DNA from: an uncultured Bacilli bacterium
Lineage (GTDB): Bacteria; Bacillota_I; Bacilli_A; RF39; UBA660
Length of the DNA: 64,000 nucleotides
Assembly: GCA_910586295.1 (NCBI GenBank)
Contig: CAJUGE010000070.1
Span: 42,644 to 106,643, forward strand
Direction: 5' to 3'
Below are positions 25,967 through 34,529 of this stretch, piece after piece; position 1 is the stretch's first letter; each line of letters opens with the position of its first letter. The position numbers and the translations under genes are program-made. The notes under the pieces were generated by a model that had not been told where the DNA came from, made no database searches, and saw only the letters and a program-made list of their open reading frames with translations.

Positions 25967-26059
25967 ATGAAAACTAGGACTTTTATCATTAAAGCTCTTA
26001 AGCTCATTGCTATCATTTTATTTCTCCTTATCATTATGATAGTAGTAATAAAAAAATGA
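25967..26059 (+). CDS. Type I toxin-like membrane peptide (30 residues)
   Basis: The peptide starts MKTRTF, has an unbroken hydrophobic helix from about residue 7 to 28 (Ile, Leu, Val, one Lys pair) and ends KK. This is the usual form of type I toxins that damage the membrane. AGGAGG is 10 bases upstream and is partly held in a TCTCT-AAT-AGAGA hairpin (25939-25951). The mRNA leader (25922-25935) can pair over 14 bases with the 3' end (26102-26115). An antisense RNA gene overlaps the 3' part. The gene is between an HD hydrolase and an unidentified RNA. Confidence 0.75.
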   Translation: MKTRTFIIKALKLIAIILFLLIIMIVVIKK

Positions 26060-26164
26060 CACTTAATTCTTCATTGAATTAAATGTCTTCACAATTCATT
26101 GGGTAGACATTCAACTCGCAAAAACTGAATGTTCCCTTTTTTATTTTATGCAAGTTCCCTTGAC
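26050..26164 (-). ncRNA. Antisense RNA antitoxin of the type I locus
   Basis: A minus-strand promoter (26171-26199) predicts a start near 26164. The RNA would run about 115 bases through the complement of the toxin mRNA 3' end to a terminator: GACATTTAATTC pairs with GAATTAAGTGTC (one G-T pair) at 26058-26087, followed by ATTTTTTT. The convergent, 3'-overlapping layout is that of TxpA/RatA and BsrG/SR4 in Bacillus. Confidence 0.7.
26107..26142 (+). terminator. Terminator of the toxin mRNA
   Basis: ACATTCA pairs with TGAATGT across a 12-base loop and is followed by TCCCTTTTTT. The 5' arm is also part of the sequence that can pair with the mRNA leader, so the two structures compete. Confidence 0.6.
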
Positions 26165-26170
26165 ATATTC

Positions 26171-26199
26171 ATAATAACACATTTTATAATTATTGTCAA
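26171..26199 (-). promoter_or_regulatory. Promoter of the antisense RNA
   Basis: On the minus strand TTGACA (26194-26199) and TATTAT (26171-26176) are 17 bases apart. The -35 box is a perfect consensus, stronger than that of the toxin promoter, as expected for an unstable antitoxin RNA. Confidence 0.8.
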
Positions 26200-26375
26200 A
26201 AATTCATATCAGAAAAAATGTATCATTTTTATGTGATTGTATGAAGATTTTATATAAAGTAGTATTAGATTATTCATACATCGTTTAAAATAAAGAATTC
26301 ACATCGAAAATCAAAGTTTTTATGATAAAAATTTTATTTATTTAGTAAGTGATATTAAGTATAAAAGACTTAAAT

Positions 26376-26510
26376 AAAAAGAAAAACTACTCCATAAGGG
26401 TAGTCTTCTTACTAGTGTTTTTTAACTAGCACTGGTCGGTCCTTACCAGACTTATATCTCAACTTATGTTGTAATGCTGTTCAGACCTAAGTTGAAGAAT
26501 TTCTTCTTCA
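26376..26510 (-). ncRNA. Unidentified structured RNA downstream of dusB
   Basis: On the minus strand TATAAT boxes (26514-26524) precede a region without a reading frame. In order it forms CAACTTA/TAAGTTG, a three-way junction AGTCT/AGACT enclosing CTGGT-ACCAG and CTAGT-ACTAG hairpins, and a terminator ACTAC/GTAGT followed by TTTTTCTTTTT. Either an independent RNA or the processed 3' end of dusB mRNA is possible. I compared it from memory with SRP, 6S, purine and SAM motifs and found no match. Confidence 0.5.
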
Positions 26511-26522
26511 TTAATTATATTA

Positions 26523-26560
26523 TACTAGTATAAGAAATTACGTCTAGCTTTTTTGAAAAT
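26523..26560. repeat. Imperfect direct repeat, right edge of the lysS-dusB island
   Basis: The partner of 24202-24237, ending at the dusB stop codon. It contains the -10 region of the downstream RNA on the minus strand. Confidence 0.4.
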
Positions 26561-27537
26561 TAATTTAATGCGTCTTCGATTGAATTTATTGTATTTATTA
26601 ATTCTTCTTCAGTTTTACAAGTTACTATTTTGTTTTTTATTTCTTTTGTGTTTGGAATACCTTTTAAATACCAGAGTGCGTGTGTTCTTATTTCTAATAG
26701 TGCTACATTAGTATTTTCATATTGTTTTAGAAGCTCGTAGTGTCTTTTTATCATATTTATTTTCTCTTTTGGTGTAGGGGTTGGTATTATATTATCGTTT
26801 TCTACATATTCGATACACTCTTTTATAAACCAAGGATTTCCAAGTGTGGCACGCCCTATCATAATAGCATCACAGTTTGTAGTTTCTAACATTCTTTTTG
26901 CATCTTCGATTGTTTTAATATCTCCATTTCCTATAACAGGAATTTTTACATTTTCTTTAACTTGTTTAATTATGTTCCAGTCGGCTGTTCCACTATAGCC
27001 TTGACTTCTAGTTCTTGCATGTATTGCAATTGCAGAAGCTCCAGCTAGTTCTATTTTTTTAGCAACTTCAATTGCATTTATATTATTCTCGTCCCATCCA
27101 CTTCTTATTTTTACTGTTATAGGAGTATTTGTATTTTCTACTACAGATTTAACTATTTCGTATATTTTGTCTGGATTTTTTAAGAGTGCACTTCCTGCTT
27201 GACTTTTTATAGCAACTTTGGGAACAGGACATCCCATGTTTATGTCTATAATATCTGGATGAAAGTTTTCTTCAATGTATTTTGCTGCAGTTACAAATGA
27301 ATTAGTATCGTGTCCGAATATTTGAATACTTATTGGTCTTTCTTCTTCATTAAAATTGATAAGATTTATAGTTTTTTTGCTACCATATGTAATACCAGTA
27401 GATGATATCATCTCAGAGTATATTAAACCAGCACCCATTTCTTTTATAATAGTTCTATAACTAATGTTAGAAACTCCAGCCATGGGCGCAAATACTATTC
27501 TATTATTAATTGTAATATTTCCTATTTTCCACTTCAT
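26560..27537 (-). CDS. dusB: tRNA-dihydrouridine synthase
   Basis: This FMN enzyme reduces uridines in tRNA D-loops. The 325 residues form a TIM barrel, with FAPMAGVSN at the start of strand 1, DINMGCPVPK (with the catalytic Cys), KIRSGWDE, HARTRSQGYSG and GNGDI. IGRATLGNPW lies in the phosphate-binding part. The C-terminal helical domain holds RTHALWYLKGIP. The length and motifs fit the DusB group of Bacillota. In many Bacilli dusB lies just upstream of lysS; here a 2.3-kb accessory island separates them. Confidence 0.95.
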   Translation of the reverse strand: MKWKIGNITINNRIVFAPMAGVSNISYRTIIKEMGAGLIYSEMISSTGITYGSKKTINLINFNEEERPISIQIFGHDTNSFVTAAKYIEENFHPDIIDINMGCPVPKVAIKSQAGSALLKNPDKIYEIVKSVVENTNTPITVKIRSGWDENNINAIEVAKKIELAGASAIAIHARTRSQGYSGTADWNIIKQVKENVKIPVIGNGDIKTIEDAKRMLETTNCDAIMIGRATLGNPWFIKECIEYVENDNIIPTPTPKEKINMIKRHYELLKQYENTNVALLEIRTHALWYLKGIPNTKEIKNKIVTCKTEEELINTINSIEDALN

Positions 27538-27583
27538 GAGATAATTATACTTTATATATGAAAAAAAGCAAATTAGTTTTTAA

Positions 27584-28708
27584 CTAATCTGCTTCAGTAG
27601 ATACTTTTTTTAATGTAACTTTACATATTGCGTTGGTTTTAACGTCATATACTTTAACTATTGCAGTGTCTCCAGTTGATTGATAATCACCTCTGGTGCT
27701 TCCATCACAGTCAACATTCATATTATTGTAACTGTAACCTGTTTCCGCTTTTATAATAAATGTTGCAGTTTGTCCTTCAGATACTTCCATTGGGCTAGTG
27801 CCATCTGTTATTTTTCCACCTTCTACTGTAAGTGTTACAGATAGTTTTTTTGGTTTAAATGTTACTGTACATTTAGTATTATTTGTTATTTCACGAACTG
27901 TAAGTTTTCCGTTTACAAATGAAGCCTTTTGATTATTAGTGCAAGTGTAAGTGTCATATATATAGTTCTCTGCTTCTTCTATTTCAAATTCTACGTTTCC
28001 ACCATGATTTACTGATTTAGCTCTTTCACCAGTTATGGTTCCAAAGTTTGCTTCAACTTCAACTGTGTAATCACTTATTTTAAATGGGATTGTACAAGTT
28101 GAATCTTTTGTTACATCAGTAACTTTTAAATCTCCAGTAGCTTCGTCATATTCTGCTTTTGCTCCATTTGTACAACTAACTTTTATTTCATTATCATACT
28201 TATAGCCTTCATTAGGTTTAACAATTATTGTTGTTTCGTCATTTAATAACGCATCAAATTCTTGTTCATTTTCTTTGTTTGGCAATTCTCCATTACTTGC
28301 TTTAATAGTTATTTTGTGTAAACTCTTTAGAAAGTATAATCTACAAGTTGAATTAGAAGATAATTCTGGTGGTGTAAATTCCCATTCTTCTTCATCCCAA
28401 GTTCCAGTTTCATTTGGTTCTTTAGTGTTAGTACATGCTGCTCTTTCAAATTGATATACTAGTGTGTCGTCTTCTGCACCTTCGAAATCTGGATTTATAA
28501 CTTTTAATTCTTCTTTTTCTGGTAATTCTTCAACTTTTTCATTGTCTATATAATACATATATGTAACTTTATAAGTTTCATTTTTATCTTTATCTTTAGG
28601 TTTGTCTGTTTTTGAACTTTCTAAATAGCCTATTGTTCCACATGCTAAGCATATAACAATTAGTCCTATAAGAGTTATTATTAATCCTTTTTTGTTTTTC
28701 TTTTTCAT
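27584..28708 (-). CDS. Membrane-anchored protein with repeated beta domains
   Basis: The protein is 374 residues. An N-terminal membrane anchor (LIITLIGLIVICLACGTIG) holds an extracytoplasmic part of about four domains of 70-80 residues. Each ends in a pattern like NTKCTVTFKP or STCTIPFK and carries a GYxYxN turn and paired cysteines. Similar domains form the N-terminal part of the two hypervariable lipoproteins. The Cys in VICLACG does not make a clean lipobox. Adhesion or wall binding is plausible, but no function is known. It is transcribed alone. Confidence 0.75.
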   Translation of the reverse strand: MKKKNKKGLIITLIGLIVICLACGTIGYLESSKTDKPKDKDKNETYKVTYMYYIDNEKVEELPEKEELKVINPDFEGAEDDTLVYQFERAACTNTKEPNETGTWDEEEWEFTPPELSSNSTCRLYFLKSLHKITIKASNGELPNKENEQEFDALLNDETTIIVKPNEGYKYDNEIKVSCTNGAKAEYDEATGDLKVTDVTKDSTCTIPFKISDYTVEVEANFGTITGERAKSVNHGGNVEFEIEEAENYIYDTYTCTNNQKASFVNGKLTVREITNNTKCTVTFKPKKLSVTLTVEGGKITDGTSPMEVSEGQTATFIIKAETGYSYNNMNVDCDGSTRGDYQSTGDTAIVKVYDVKTNAICKVTLKKVSTEAD

Positions 28709-28866
28709 AAGTTTTATTCCTCCAACTTCTTATTCTTTTTACTATATGTTTATTTTATAATAGATGTCCTTTTATGTCAACTATCTAATTTTACTCTTTA
28801 CTAATGTTTTTTATGCTGTTTTTCATGCAAAATATTGTCTTTTTAATTGAAAATATGAGATTTTGT

Positions 28867-28894
28867 TTGACTTTGTAAAACTTTATAGTATAAT
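28867..28894 (+). promoter_or_regulatory. Promoter and leader of rplM-rpsI
   Basis: TTGACT (28867-28872) and TATAAT (28889-28894) are 16 bases apart. The start near 28901 leaves a leader of about 79 bases before rplM. Autogenous L13 leaders are known in this position, but I could not fold this one to a recognised form. Confidence 0.7.
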
Positions 28895-28979
28895 GATAGT
28901 TGGTACATTTTTATTGTTCTGGTATTTATGTTGTGGGAAGGCATATATATTAAGGACAGATAGAAGGAGAAATATTATT

Positions 28980-29408
28980 ATGAAAACATTTATGTTAAGA
29001 AAAGAAGATGTTAATACTAAATGGTTCGTGATTGATGCTGAAGGGCAAAATTTAGGTAGAGTTGCTAGTAAAGCTGCACATATTTTACGTGGAAAACATA
29101 AGCCTACATTTACTCCTCATGTTAATTGCGGAGATGCGGTTATTATCATTAATGCTAGTAAGGTAAATCTTACTGGAGATAAACTTGATAAGAAGGTTTA
29201 TTACAATCATAGTGGATATCCAGGTGGTTTAAGAGAAAGAACTGCTAAAGTTATGAAAGAAAAATATCCAGTTGAAATGGTTGAGAGAGCTATTAAAGGA
29301 ATGCTTCCTAAGAATAGACTTGGAAGAGATATGTTTAGAAATCTTTATGTATATGAAGGTAGTGAACATAAACACGAGGCTCAAAAACCAGAGAAGTTAG
29401 AATTATAG
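28980..29408 (+). CDS. rplM: Ribosomal protein uL13
   Basis: An early-assembly protein of the large subunit. From the ATG at 28980 it is 142 residues, the family length; upstream in-frame codons belong to the leader. Marks are [44 protein letters not shown] and [22 protein letters not shown] site lies 10 bases upstream. It forms the conserved pair with rpsI nine bases downstream. Confidence 0.97.
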   Translation: MKTFMLRKEDVNTKWFVIDAEGQNLGRVASKAAHILRGKHKPTFTPHVNCGDAVIIINASKVNLTGDKLDKKVYYNHSGYPGGLRERTAKVMKEKYPVEMVERAIKGMLPKNRLGRDMFRNLYVYEGSEHKHEAQKPEKLEL

Positions 29409-29417
29409 GAGGAAACT

Positions 29418-29816
29418 ATGGCAGAAGCAAAGAAATATAGAGCTACTGGTAGAAGAAAAAGAGCGGTAGCACAAGTAACATTAGTTAGTGGTAAAGGTAA
29501 AATAACTGTTAATGGTGTAGATGTTAGAGAATATTTACCTTATGATACTTTGGTTATGGATTTGAAACAACCTCTAGTACTTACTGGAACTGAAAATGAT
29601 TTTGATGTTGAAGTTACTGTTAAAGGTGGAGGATTTGATGGTCAAACTGGTGCGATAAGATTAGGTATTGCTAGAGCTTTACTTGAAGTTAATAGTGAAG
29701 GTTATAGACCTACTTTAAAAGGTGCTGGTATGATAACTAGAGATGCTAGAATTAAAGAGCGTAAGAAATACGGTCTTAAGAAAGCAAGACGTGCTCCACA
29801 ATTTAGTAAGAGATAA
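29418..29816 (+). CDS. rpsI: Ribosomal protein uS9
   Basis: A small-subunit head protein whose C-terminal tail reaches the P-site tRNA. It is 132 residues, with [16 protein letters not shown] at the start, [19 protein letters not shown] in the middle, and the canonical basic tail ending [19 protein letters not shown] lies before the ATG. Confidence 0.97.
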   Translation: MAEAKKYRATGRRKRAVAQVTLVSGKGKITVNGVDVREYLPYDTLVMDLKQPLVLTGTENDFDVEVTVKGGGFDGQTGAIRLGIARALLEVNSEGYRPTLKGAGMITRDARIKERKKYGLKKARRAPQFSKR

Positions 29817-29823
29817 ATTTACG

Positions 29824-29847
29824 GTCCGAAATATTTCGGGCTTTTTA
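29824..29847 (+). terminator. Terminator of rplM-rpsI
   Basis: The palindrome GTCCGAAATATTTCGGGC is followed by TTTTTAT. Confidence 0.85.
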
Positions 29848-29898
29848 TATTGATTTGCAAATAATGAAGATAATGATATAATTAAGTAGGAGGTTTTT

Positions 29899-30678
29899 AT
29901 GGAAAGATTTAAAGAAACTATAATGAGTGAAAGTAGGCATCATTTTGTTTATGGATATGATACTACCAAGAGAAAGGAATTTTGTGAGTCTTTGGAAAAG
30001 AGTTATCCAATAGTGATGGATTCTGATAAACCAATGGGTATTTATTTGGAAGAATATGGATTACCAAATATTGAGTATGATAAGGGACTTGTTGATATGT
30101 ATGAGACGTGGTCAATTAGCAGAGAATATTTGTGGTTTTCAATTATATATAGGATTTTGTCTAATGCTAAGGAAAGTGTTGGATTTGATGAATTAAATAA
30201 AAGAGTTCAAGAATTAATTAATCGTTTGAATAGAGGATTTAAAACTCCTGGTTTTAAGGATATTCAAGACTTAAATCACTTGCTTGCAGTTTTTAAAGAA
30301 TCAATAGAGTTTTATTTAGAGTCTTATAAAAATTATGTTTTAAATATTGAACGTGTACAGATTGATAGTGTGCCTATTCCTTTTATGAATTTAGAATTCT
30401 TTGTTAAGCGTTTTAAAGAAAGTATAAATAATCAGTCTTATTTTGGAGTTATTATTAATAATAATAAAGATATAGCCTTATCTTCTGTACAGTCTATTAA
30501 TGATTTAGTTGGTTCTAGAATAAACGGAGATATTTCTATGAAAATAGTAACTGAGCCTGATAAGTGGAAATCTTATAGATGTACGCGGGATGATTTTGTA
30601 CAATCTGTTCATGATTATGGTACTATAGAGTTAGATGATAGTTTGCGTGACAATATTAAGTCATTAAAAAATAACTAG
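29899..30678 (+). CDS. Unknown soluble protein
   Basis: A 259-residue protein without a recognised family. Near the N-terminus the segment HHFVYGYDTTKRKEF occupies the place where an ATPase would have a P-loop, but the glycines are missing. The pattern strand-GYDTTKRK-helix followed by YPIVMDS and MGIYLEEYGLP suggests a degenerate P-loop NTPase fold. The middle is long helices (ELNKRVQELINRLNR). There are no membrane segments. TAGGAGG lies before the ATG. It faces the converging gene at 30684 with only five bases between stops. Confidence 0.7.
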   Translation: MERFKETIMSESRHHFVYGYDTTKRKEFCESLEKSYPIVMDSDKPMGIYLEEYGLPNIEYDKGLVDMYETWSISREYLWFSIIYRILSNAKESVGFDELNKRVQELINRLNRGFKTPGFKDIQDLNHLLAVFKESIEFYLESYKNYVLNIERVQIDSVPIPFMNLEFFVKRFKESINNQSYFGVIINNNKDIALSSVQSINDLVGSRINGDISMKIVTEPDKWKSYRCTRDDFVQSVHDYGTIELDDSLRDNIKSLKNN

Positions 30679-30683
30679 TTAAA

Positions 30684-31064
30684 CTAGCTATTTAGGAAAG
30701 GCCCTTTAGCGGCTTTTTTTAATTCTACTCTTACAACTGAAGATAGTTCGTCTACTTCAATTATTTCTCTTTCTCCAATAGTCCATCCTGAGTCTCTAGT
30801 GTAGGTATTAGTTAGTCCTTCTATTACACTACTAACATCACTTGGTGCACATGATTTTACAAAGACTTCCTCGTGAGTACCAGCAGGTATTTCTTTTCTT
30901 GAAATTGGTACACTTATTTTTACTTTTCCATCTTCTAATGGTGTGAGTGTTACTTTTCCTACTAAGTAGCCATTATCTCTGTCATATAGTTTTTCTAGAC
31001 AACTTATAGTTTCGTATATGTAACTTCTGTAAGTTGTTTTTTCAAATGTTTGTGTGTCATTCAT
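30684..31064 (-). CDS. Unknown 126-residue protein
   Basis: I do not recognise the family. The sequence alternates strands and helices: YRSYIYETISCLEKLYDRDNG, GKVTLTPLEDGKVKISVPI, EVFVKSCAPSDVSSVIEGL, and a final strand VVRVELKKAAKGP. An alpha/beta sandwich of one domain is likely. A His-Xaa-Ser system protein (HxsD type) was considered but the match is weak. TAGGAGGAATT lies before the ATG. It is a single-gene transcript converging with the gene to its left. Confidence 0.7.
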   Translation of the reverse strand: MNDTQTFEKTTYRSYIYETISCLEKLYDRDNGYLVGKVTLTPLEDGKVKISVPISRKEIPAGTHEEVFVKSCAPSDVSSVIEGLTNTYTRDSGWTIGEREIIEVDELSSVVRVELKKAAKGPFLNS

Positions 31065-31180
31065 TGTTAATTCCTCCTAGCATATTATTAACATAAAAAG
31101 TGTATTATAAAAAGAAAATTATGTGAAAAATGTGGTTAAAGTGTTAAGTTTATGATAGAATTTACTTTAGGTGACGAGGG

Positions 31181-32116
31181 TTGGCAAATAAAGTATTTAA
31201 AAATTTAGATGAGCAAATTAATATTTTGAGAGACAAAGGTCTTATAATTAATGATGAAGATTATGCTAAAGAAATATTGCTTCGTGAAAACTATTTCTTT
31301 ATTATGGGTTATAGGCATTTGTTTGTGAAACATGATACGACTAGAAAGTTTAAAGATGGTTCTACGTTTGAAGAATTATATAGTTTATTTGTGTTTGATA
31401 GAATGTTTAGAAATATTATATTTAAGAATATACTTATTGTTGAGAATAACTATAAATCTATATTTAGTCATGTTTTAAGTAAAGATTATGGTTATAAGGA
31501 GAAAGATTATCTTAATAGTAAGAATTTTGATACTAGTAAAGAGAAGAGTAGACAGATTAATGATTTGGTTAGAAAAATTAAGAGACAACTTAGAATAAAT
31601 GGTAAAAATCATGGGGCGACTAGTCATTATATGGATAATTATGGTTATATTCCTCTTTGGATAGGTATTAAAGTTATAAGTTTTGGTATTATGAGTGAGA
31701 TGTTTAGTGTACTTAAGTATCATAATAAAGAAGAAATTGCAGATATTTATCATATTACTCCAGAGGAGATGGAAGTGTTTTTACCGATACTTGCGAATTA
31801 CAGAAATTTATGTGCGCATGAAGATATAGTGTTTGACCATTTTACTCAGAGAGTTATTCCTGATAATAAGTATCATAATTTATTAAATATTGATAAAACT
31901 AATGATGAGTATGTGTATGGTAAAAATGATATTTTTGCTCTTATAATTATTTTGAAGTTTCTTCTGACTCAGACAGATTTTAAGATGATGATGAATGAAA
32001 TAAATTATGAGTTTGATAGATTAAGTGGTAAGTTGCATACTATTAGTATTGATGATGTATTAGATAAAATGGGATTTCCACCTAATTATAAAGATATTAT
32101 GTATATGGAAGGATGA
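31181..32116 (+). CDS. Abi_2 (AbiD/AbiF-like) HEPN protein
   Basis: Proteins of this family abort phage infection and are thought to be HEPN RNases. The 311 residues begin at TTG (31181). They show the family layout: an N-terminal DEQINILRDKGLIINDEDYA, RENYFFIMGYR, LFVFDRMFR, WIGIKVISFGIMSEMF, and the RNase motif RNxCAH in YRNLCAHEDIVF. The Arg, Asn and His are all present. htrA follows by six bases and may be co-transcribed. Action on phage is inference. Confidence 0.8.
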   Translation: MANKVFKNLDEQINILRDKGLIINDEDYAKEILLRENYFFIMGYRHLFVKHDTTRKFKDGSTFEELYSLFVFDRMFRNIIFKNILIVENNYKSIFSHVLSKDYGYKEKDYLNSKNFDTSKEKSRQINDLVRKIKRQLRINGKNHGATSHYMDNYGYIPLWIGIKVISFGIMSEMFSVLKYHNKEEIADIYHITPEEMEVFLPILANYRNLCAHEDIVFDHFTQRVIPDNKYHNLLNIDKTNDEYVYGKNDIFALIIILKFLLTQTDFKMMMNEINYEFDRLSGKLHTISIDDVLDKMGFPPNYKDIMYMEG

Positions 32117-32122
32117 TATAGT

Positions 32123-33199
32123 TTGAGAAAGAAAATTGCTTATGTTTTGTTATGTTTACTATGTTTTATACTAGGTTCTGGTGTTATGTTTGGGGTGCTT
32201 TATTTGTATCCTAAGACAATAGTTAAAACTATAAGGGAAGAGAATGTTAATATTACTGATACTGGTATAAGTGCTGCAGTTGACAAAATTAAAGATTCTG
32301 TGGTGGTAATTGAGGTTTATAGTGGTAAGGATTTAGTTAGTACTGGTACTGGGTTTGTATATGATCAAGATGATGATTTTGGTTATATTATGACTAATCA
32401 CCATGTTATTGAGGACGCTGGAGATATAAGTATTACTTATAGTGATGATAGTGAAGGTAGTGCAAGTGTGGTTGGAAGTGACCAATATGCAGATATTGCA
32501 GTTCTTAGAGTACCTAAGAAAGATATAAAGAGTGTTGCAGTTATTGGAAGTAGTACCGATATGAAAGTTGGAGATACTGTGTTCACTATTGGTAGTCCTA
32601 TGGGAATTGATTTTAGAGGTACTGTTACTAGGGGAATACTTAGTGGGAAAGACAGGTTAGTTTCTGTTAATGTTAATTCTAATCAAGCAGATTGGATTAT
32701 GAATGTTATGCAGACAGATGCTGCGATTAATCCTGGAAATAGTGGTGGACCTTTATGTAATGCTAATGGAGAGGTTATTGGTATTAATTCTTTAAAGATA
32801 GTGAAAGATACTATTGAGGGGCTTGGATTTTCTATTCCTATAGAAGATGCGATAAGTTATTCTAAGAGTATAAGAGAAAAAGGAAGTGTTAGTAGACCTT
32901 ATATTGGTGTGAGTATGTTAAATGCTAGTAGTACAATGCAACTTGCTTATGCAGGTCTTAGAATAGATAGAAATATTGAAGATGGTGTTGTTGTTGTTGA
33001 AATAGAAAGTGGAAGTCCTGGAGATAAAGCAGGTTTAAAACGTGGAGATGTAATTGTTAAAGTTGGTGATGATTGGGTAAGTGATATTGCAGAATTTAGA
33101 TATAGGCTTTATAGTTATTCTCCAGAAGAGACAATAGAGATTACCGTATTAAGGGATGGTAATGAAGAAAGGGTTAATGTTAAATTATCAAGTAATTAG
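32123..33199 (+). CDS. htrA: HtrA-type serine protease with PDZ domain
   Basis: A membrane-anchored quality-control protease of the cell surface. The start is TTG at 32123 with GGAAGGA upstream. Residues about 5-30 form the membrane anchor. The catalytic triad is His in NHHVIED, Asp in YADIAVLRVP and Ser in GNSGGPL, followed by the activation loop GLGFSIPI. One PDZ domain follows (GVVVVEIESGSPGDKAGLKRGD). The length of 358 residues fits single-PDZ HtrA of Gram-positives. No CssRS-like box or two-component genes are nearby. Confidence 0.95.
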   Translation: MRKKIAYVLLCLLCFILGSGVMFGVLYLYPKTIVKTIREENVNITDTGISAAVDKIKDSVVVIEVYSGKDLVSTGTGFVYDQDDDFGYIMTNHHVIEDAGDISITYSDDSEGSASVVGSDQYADIAVLRVPKKDIKSVAVIGSSTDMKVGDTVFTIGSPMGIDFRGTVTRGILSGKDRLVSVNVNSNQADWIMNVMQTDAAINPGNSGGPLCNANGEVIGINSLKIVKDTIEGLGFSIPIEDAISYSKSIREKGSVSRPYIGVSMLNASSTMQLAYAGLRIDRNIEDGVVVVEIESGSPGDKAGLKRGDVIVKVGDDWVSDIAEFRYRLYSYSPEETIEITVLRDGNEERVNVKLSSN

Positions 33200-33214
33200 A
33201 ATTTAAGTCATGAG

Positions 33215-33246
33215 CTTTTGTGGTAAGTGGCTTTTGTGGTAAGTGG
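33215..33246. repeat. Tandem repeat, two units of 16 bp
   Basis: CTTTTGTGGTAAGTGG is repeated exactly twice just after htrA and runs into CTTTTTT. It may be a replication slip. A clear terminator hairpin is not formed. Confidence 0.6.
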
Positions 33247-33672
33247 CTTTTTTGTAAAGATATTGAAAATAAAAAGTATCGATATCTTACTAAACTAAAT
33301 TAAAGCAAAATCATATGATTAATAGATAAAAGTGTTCTTCAACTAAAATTTACTTCTGTTACTACATACCTATTATCTAAAATTCTGAATACTTTTTGTT
33401 ATAAAAGTTGTGATTTTTGATTAAATGTCTTTATTTTAGGGGTATATGTAGGATTTTAGTGGTGTTTTACTACTAGTTTACTACTTTATAAATTCATATT
33501 ACTTTTATAAAATGAAAAATATGACGAGGATATATTAGATGATAATATTATTGAAATTATACAGAATACTAAATAAAAAAACAAAGATGATTTTGAACTA
33601 AAGTTAGACAAATTTTGCATAAAATCAATTTTTATGGTAATATAAACACTAATTTTAAAGGAGAATTCTATT
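33247..33672. other. Intergenic stretch with a third AGTAGTAAA-type motif pair
   Basis: I see no gene here. At 33465-33488 the sequence TTTTACTACTAGTTTACTAC carries the same paired motif (as its complement) found in repeats A and B, in the same orientation as copy B. The rest of the 330-bp unit is not recognisable. AAAGGAGA at the right end is the ribosome site of the kinase-like gene. The 600 bases around it are otherwise AT-rich without structure I can name. Confidence 0.5.
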
Positions 33673-34494
33673 ATGAAAGAAATAAAATCGAAGGAAATAG
33701 ATTTATTTGCTCTACAAAAATTACAAAGTTAAGGAACAAAAAGTACAATTTATACTGATGGAAACATATGTTATAAATTTCTGGATGGTCTTTATCCAGA
33801 TGAAAAAAGAGATTTGCACAAAAAGTTTCTTGATATGGATGGAATAAAGATTAATAATGTATTATTACCTCAAGATTTAATAATTAAAGATGGTATATTA
33901 TACGGTTATACTATGAGATATTTTGAAAATTCCATACCATTATCAGATAAATTTTTAAAAAGATATTTTAATTGCAATGAATTATTTATCTATGTATATA
34001 AAGCAAGTAAGATATTAAGAGATATTCATAACAATGGTATATGTTGTCAAGACCTAAGTTTTGAAAATATATTAATTGATAATAAAGGAAACGTTGCATT
34101 TTGTGATATTAATGGTTGTACTTATAAAGAACATCGTTCACCATTTTTTTCTAGATTACTTAAAGAATTCTTAGTTGATTATAGAAAATCTAGAGTATCT
34201 ACAGTAGAAGATACAGATAAATTATCAATAATTTTATCTTTTTATCTTACAATGTATGGAGAAGTATTACAAAGAATAACAAGAAGACAATACCATGTTT
34301 TATCAGATAATATACGTACATTAGAAAATTTGAGAGAAATTGCTAATATATTGGTTGATAAAAAAGTTCTTATACAAGATATGCCATATTTAGATGATGT
34401 TATAGATTTAACAGATAATTATGAAATAGATAGAAAACAAGTTTTAACTTTAAAGTCAAAAATATTAAATTATTTTTTCTGCAGAAATAAATAA
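33673..34494 (+). pseudogene. Kinase-like protein interrupted by a stop codon
   Basis: From the ATG at 33673 (AAAGGAGAATTC site) the frame reads 19 codons, meets TAA at 33730, and stays open in the same frame to 34494 (273 codons in all). The stop falls just before GTKSTIYTDG, the glycine-loop equivalent, and YKFL, whose Lys35 would bind ATP. Downstream are the catalytic loop CQDLSFENIL (Asp127) and CDIN (Asp145, metal-binding). It resembles small protein-kinase-like or aminoglycoside-phosphotransferase-like folds. A product starting at TTG 33814 would lack the ATP site. It lies between motif pair C and repeat B. Confidence 0.75.
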
Positions 34495-34529
34495 TTTAAT
34501 GCTTACGAAAAGAATCAATAAAAACATTT

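Noticed and set aside
30684..31064. HxsD of a His-Xaa-Ser radical-SAM system
   Set aside because: Size and fold pattern are roughly similar, but conserved motifs are not convincing and no radical-SAM genes are nearby.
33215..33246. Two 16-bp units as the start of a CRISPR or iteron array
   Set aside because: Only two adjacent copies without spacers; simple slippage is enough to explain them.
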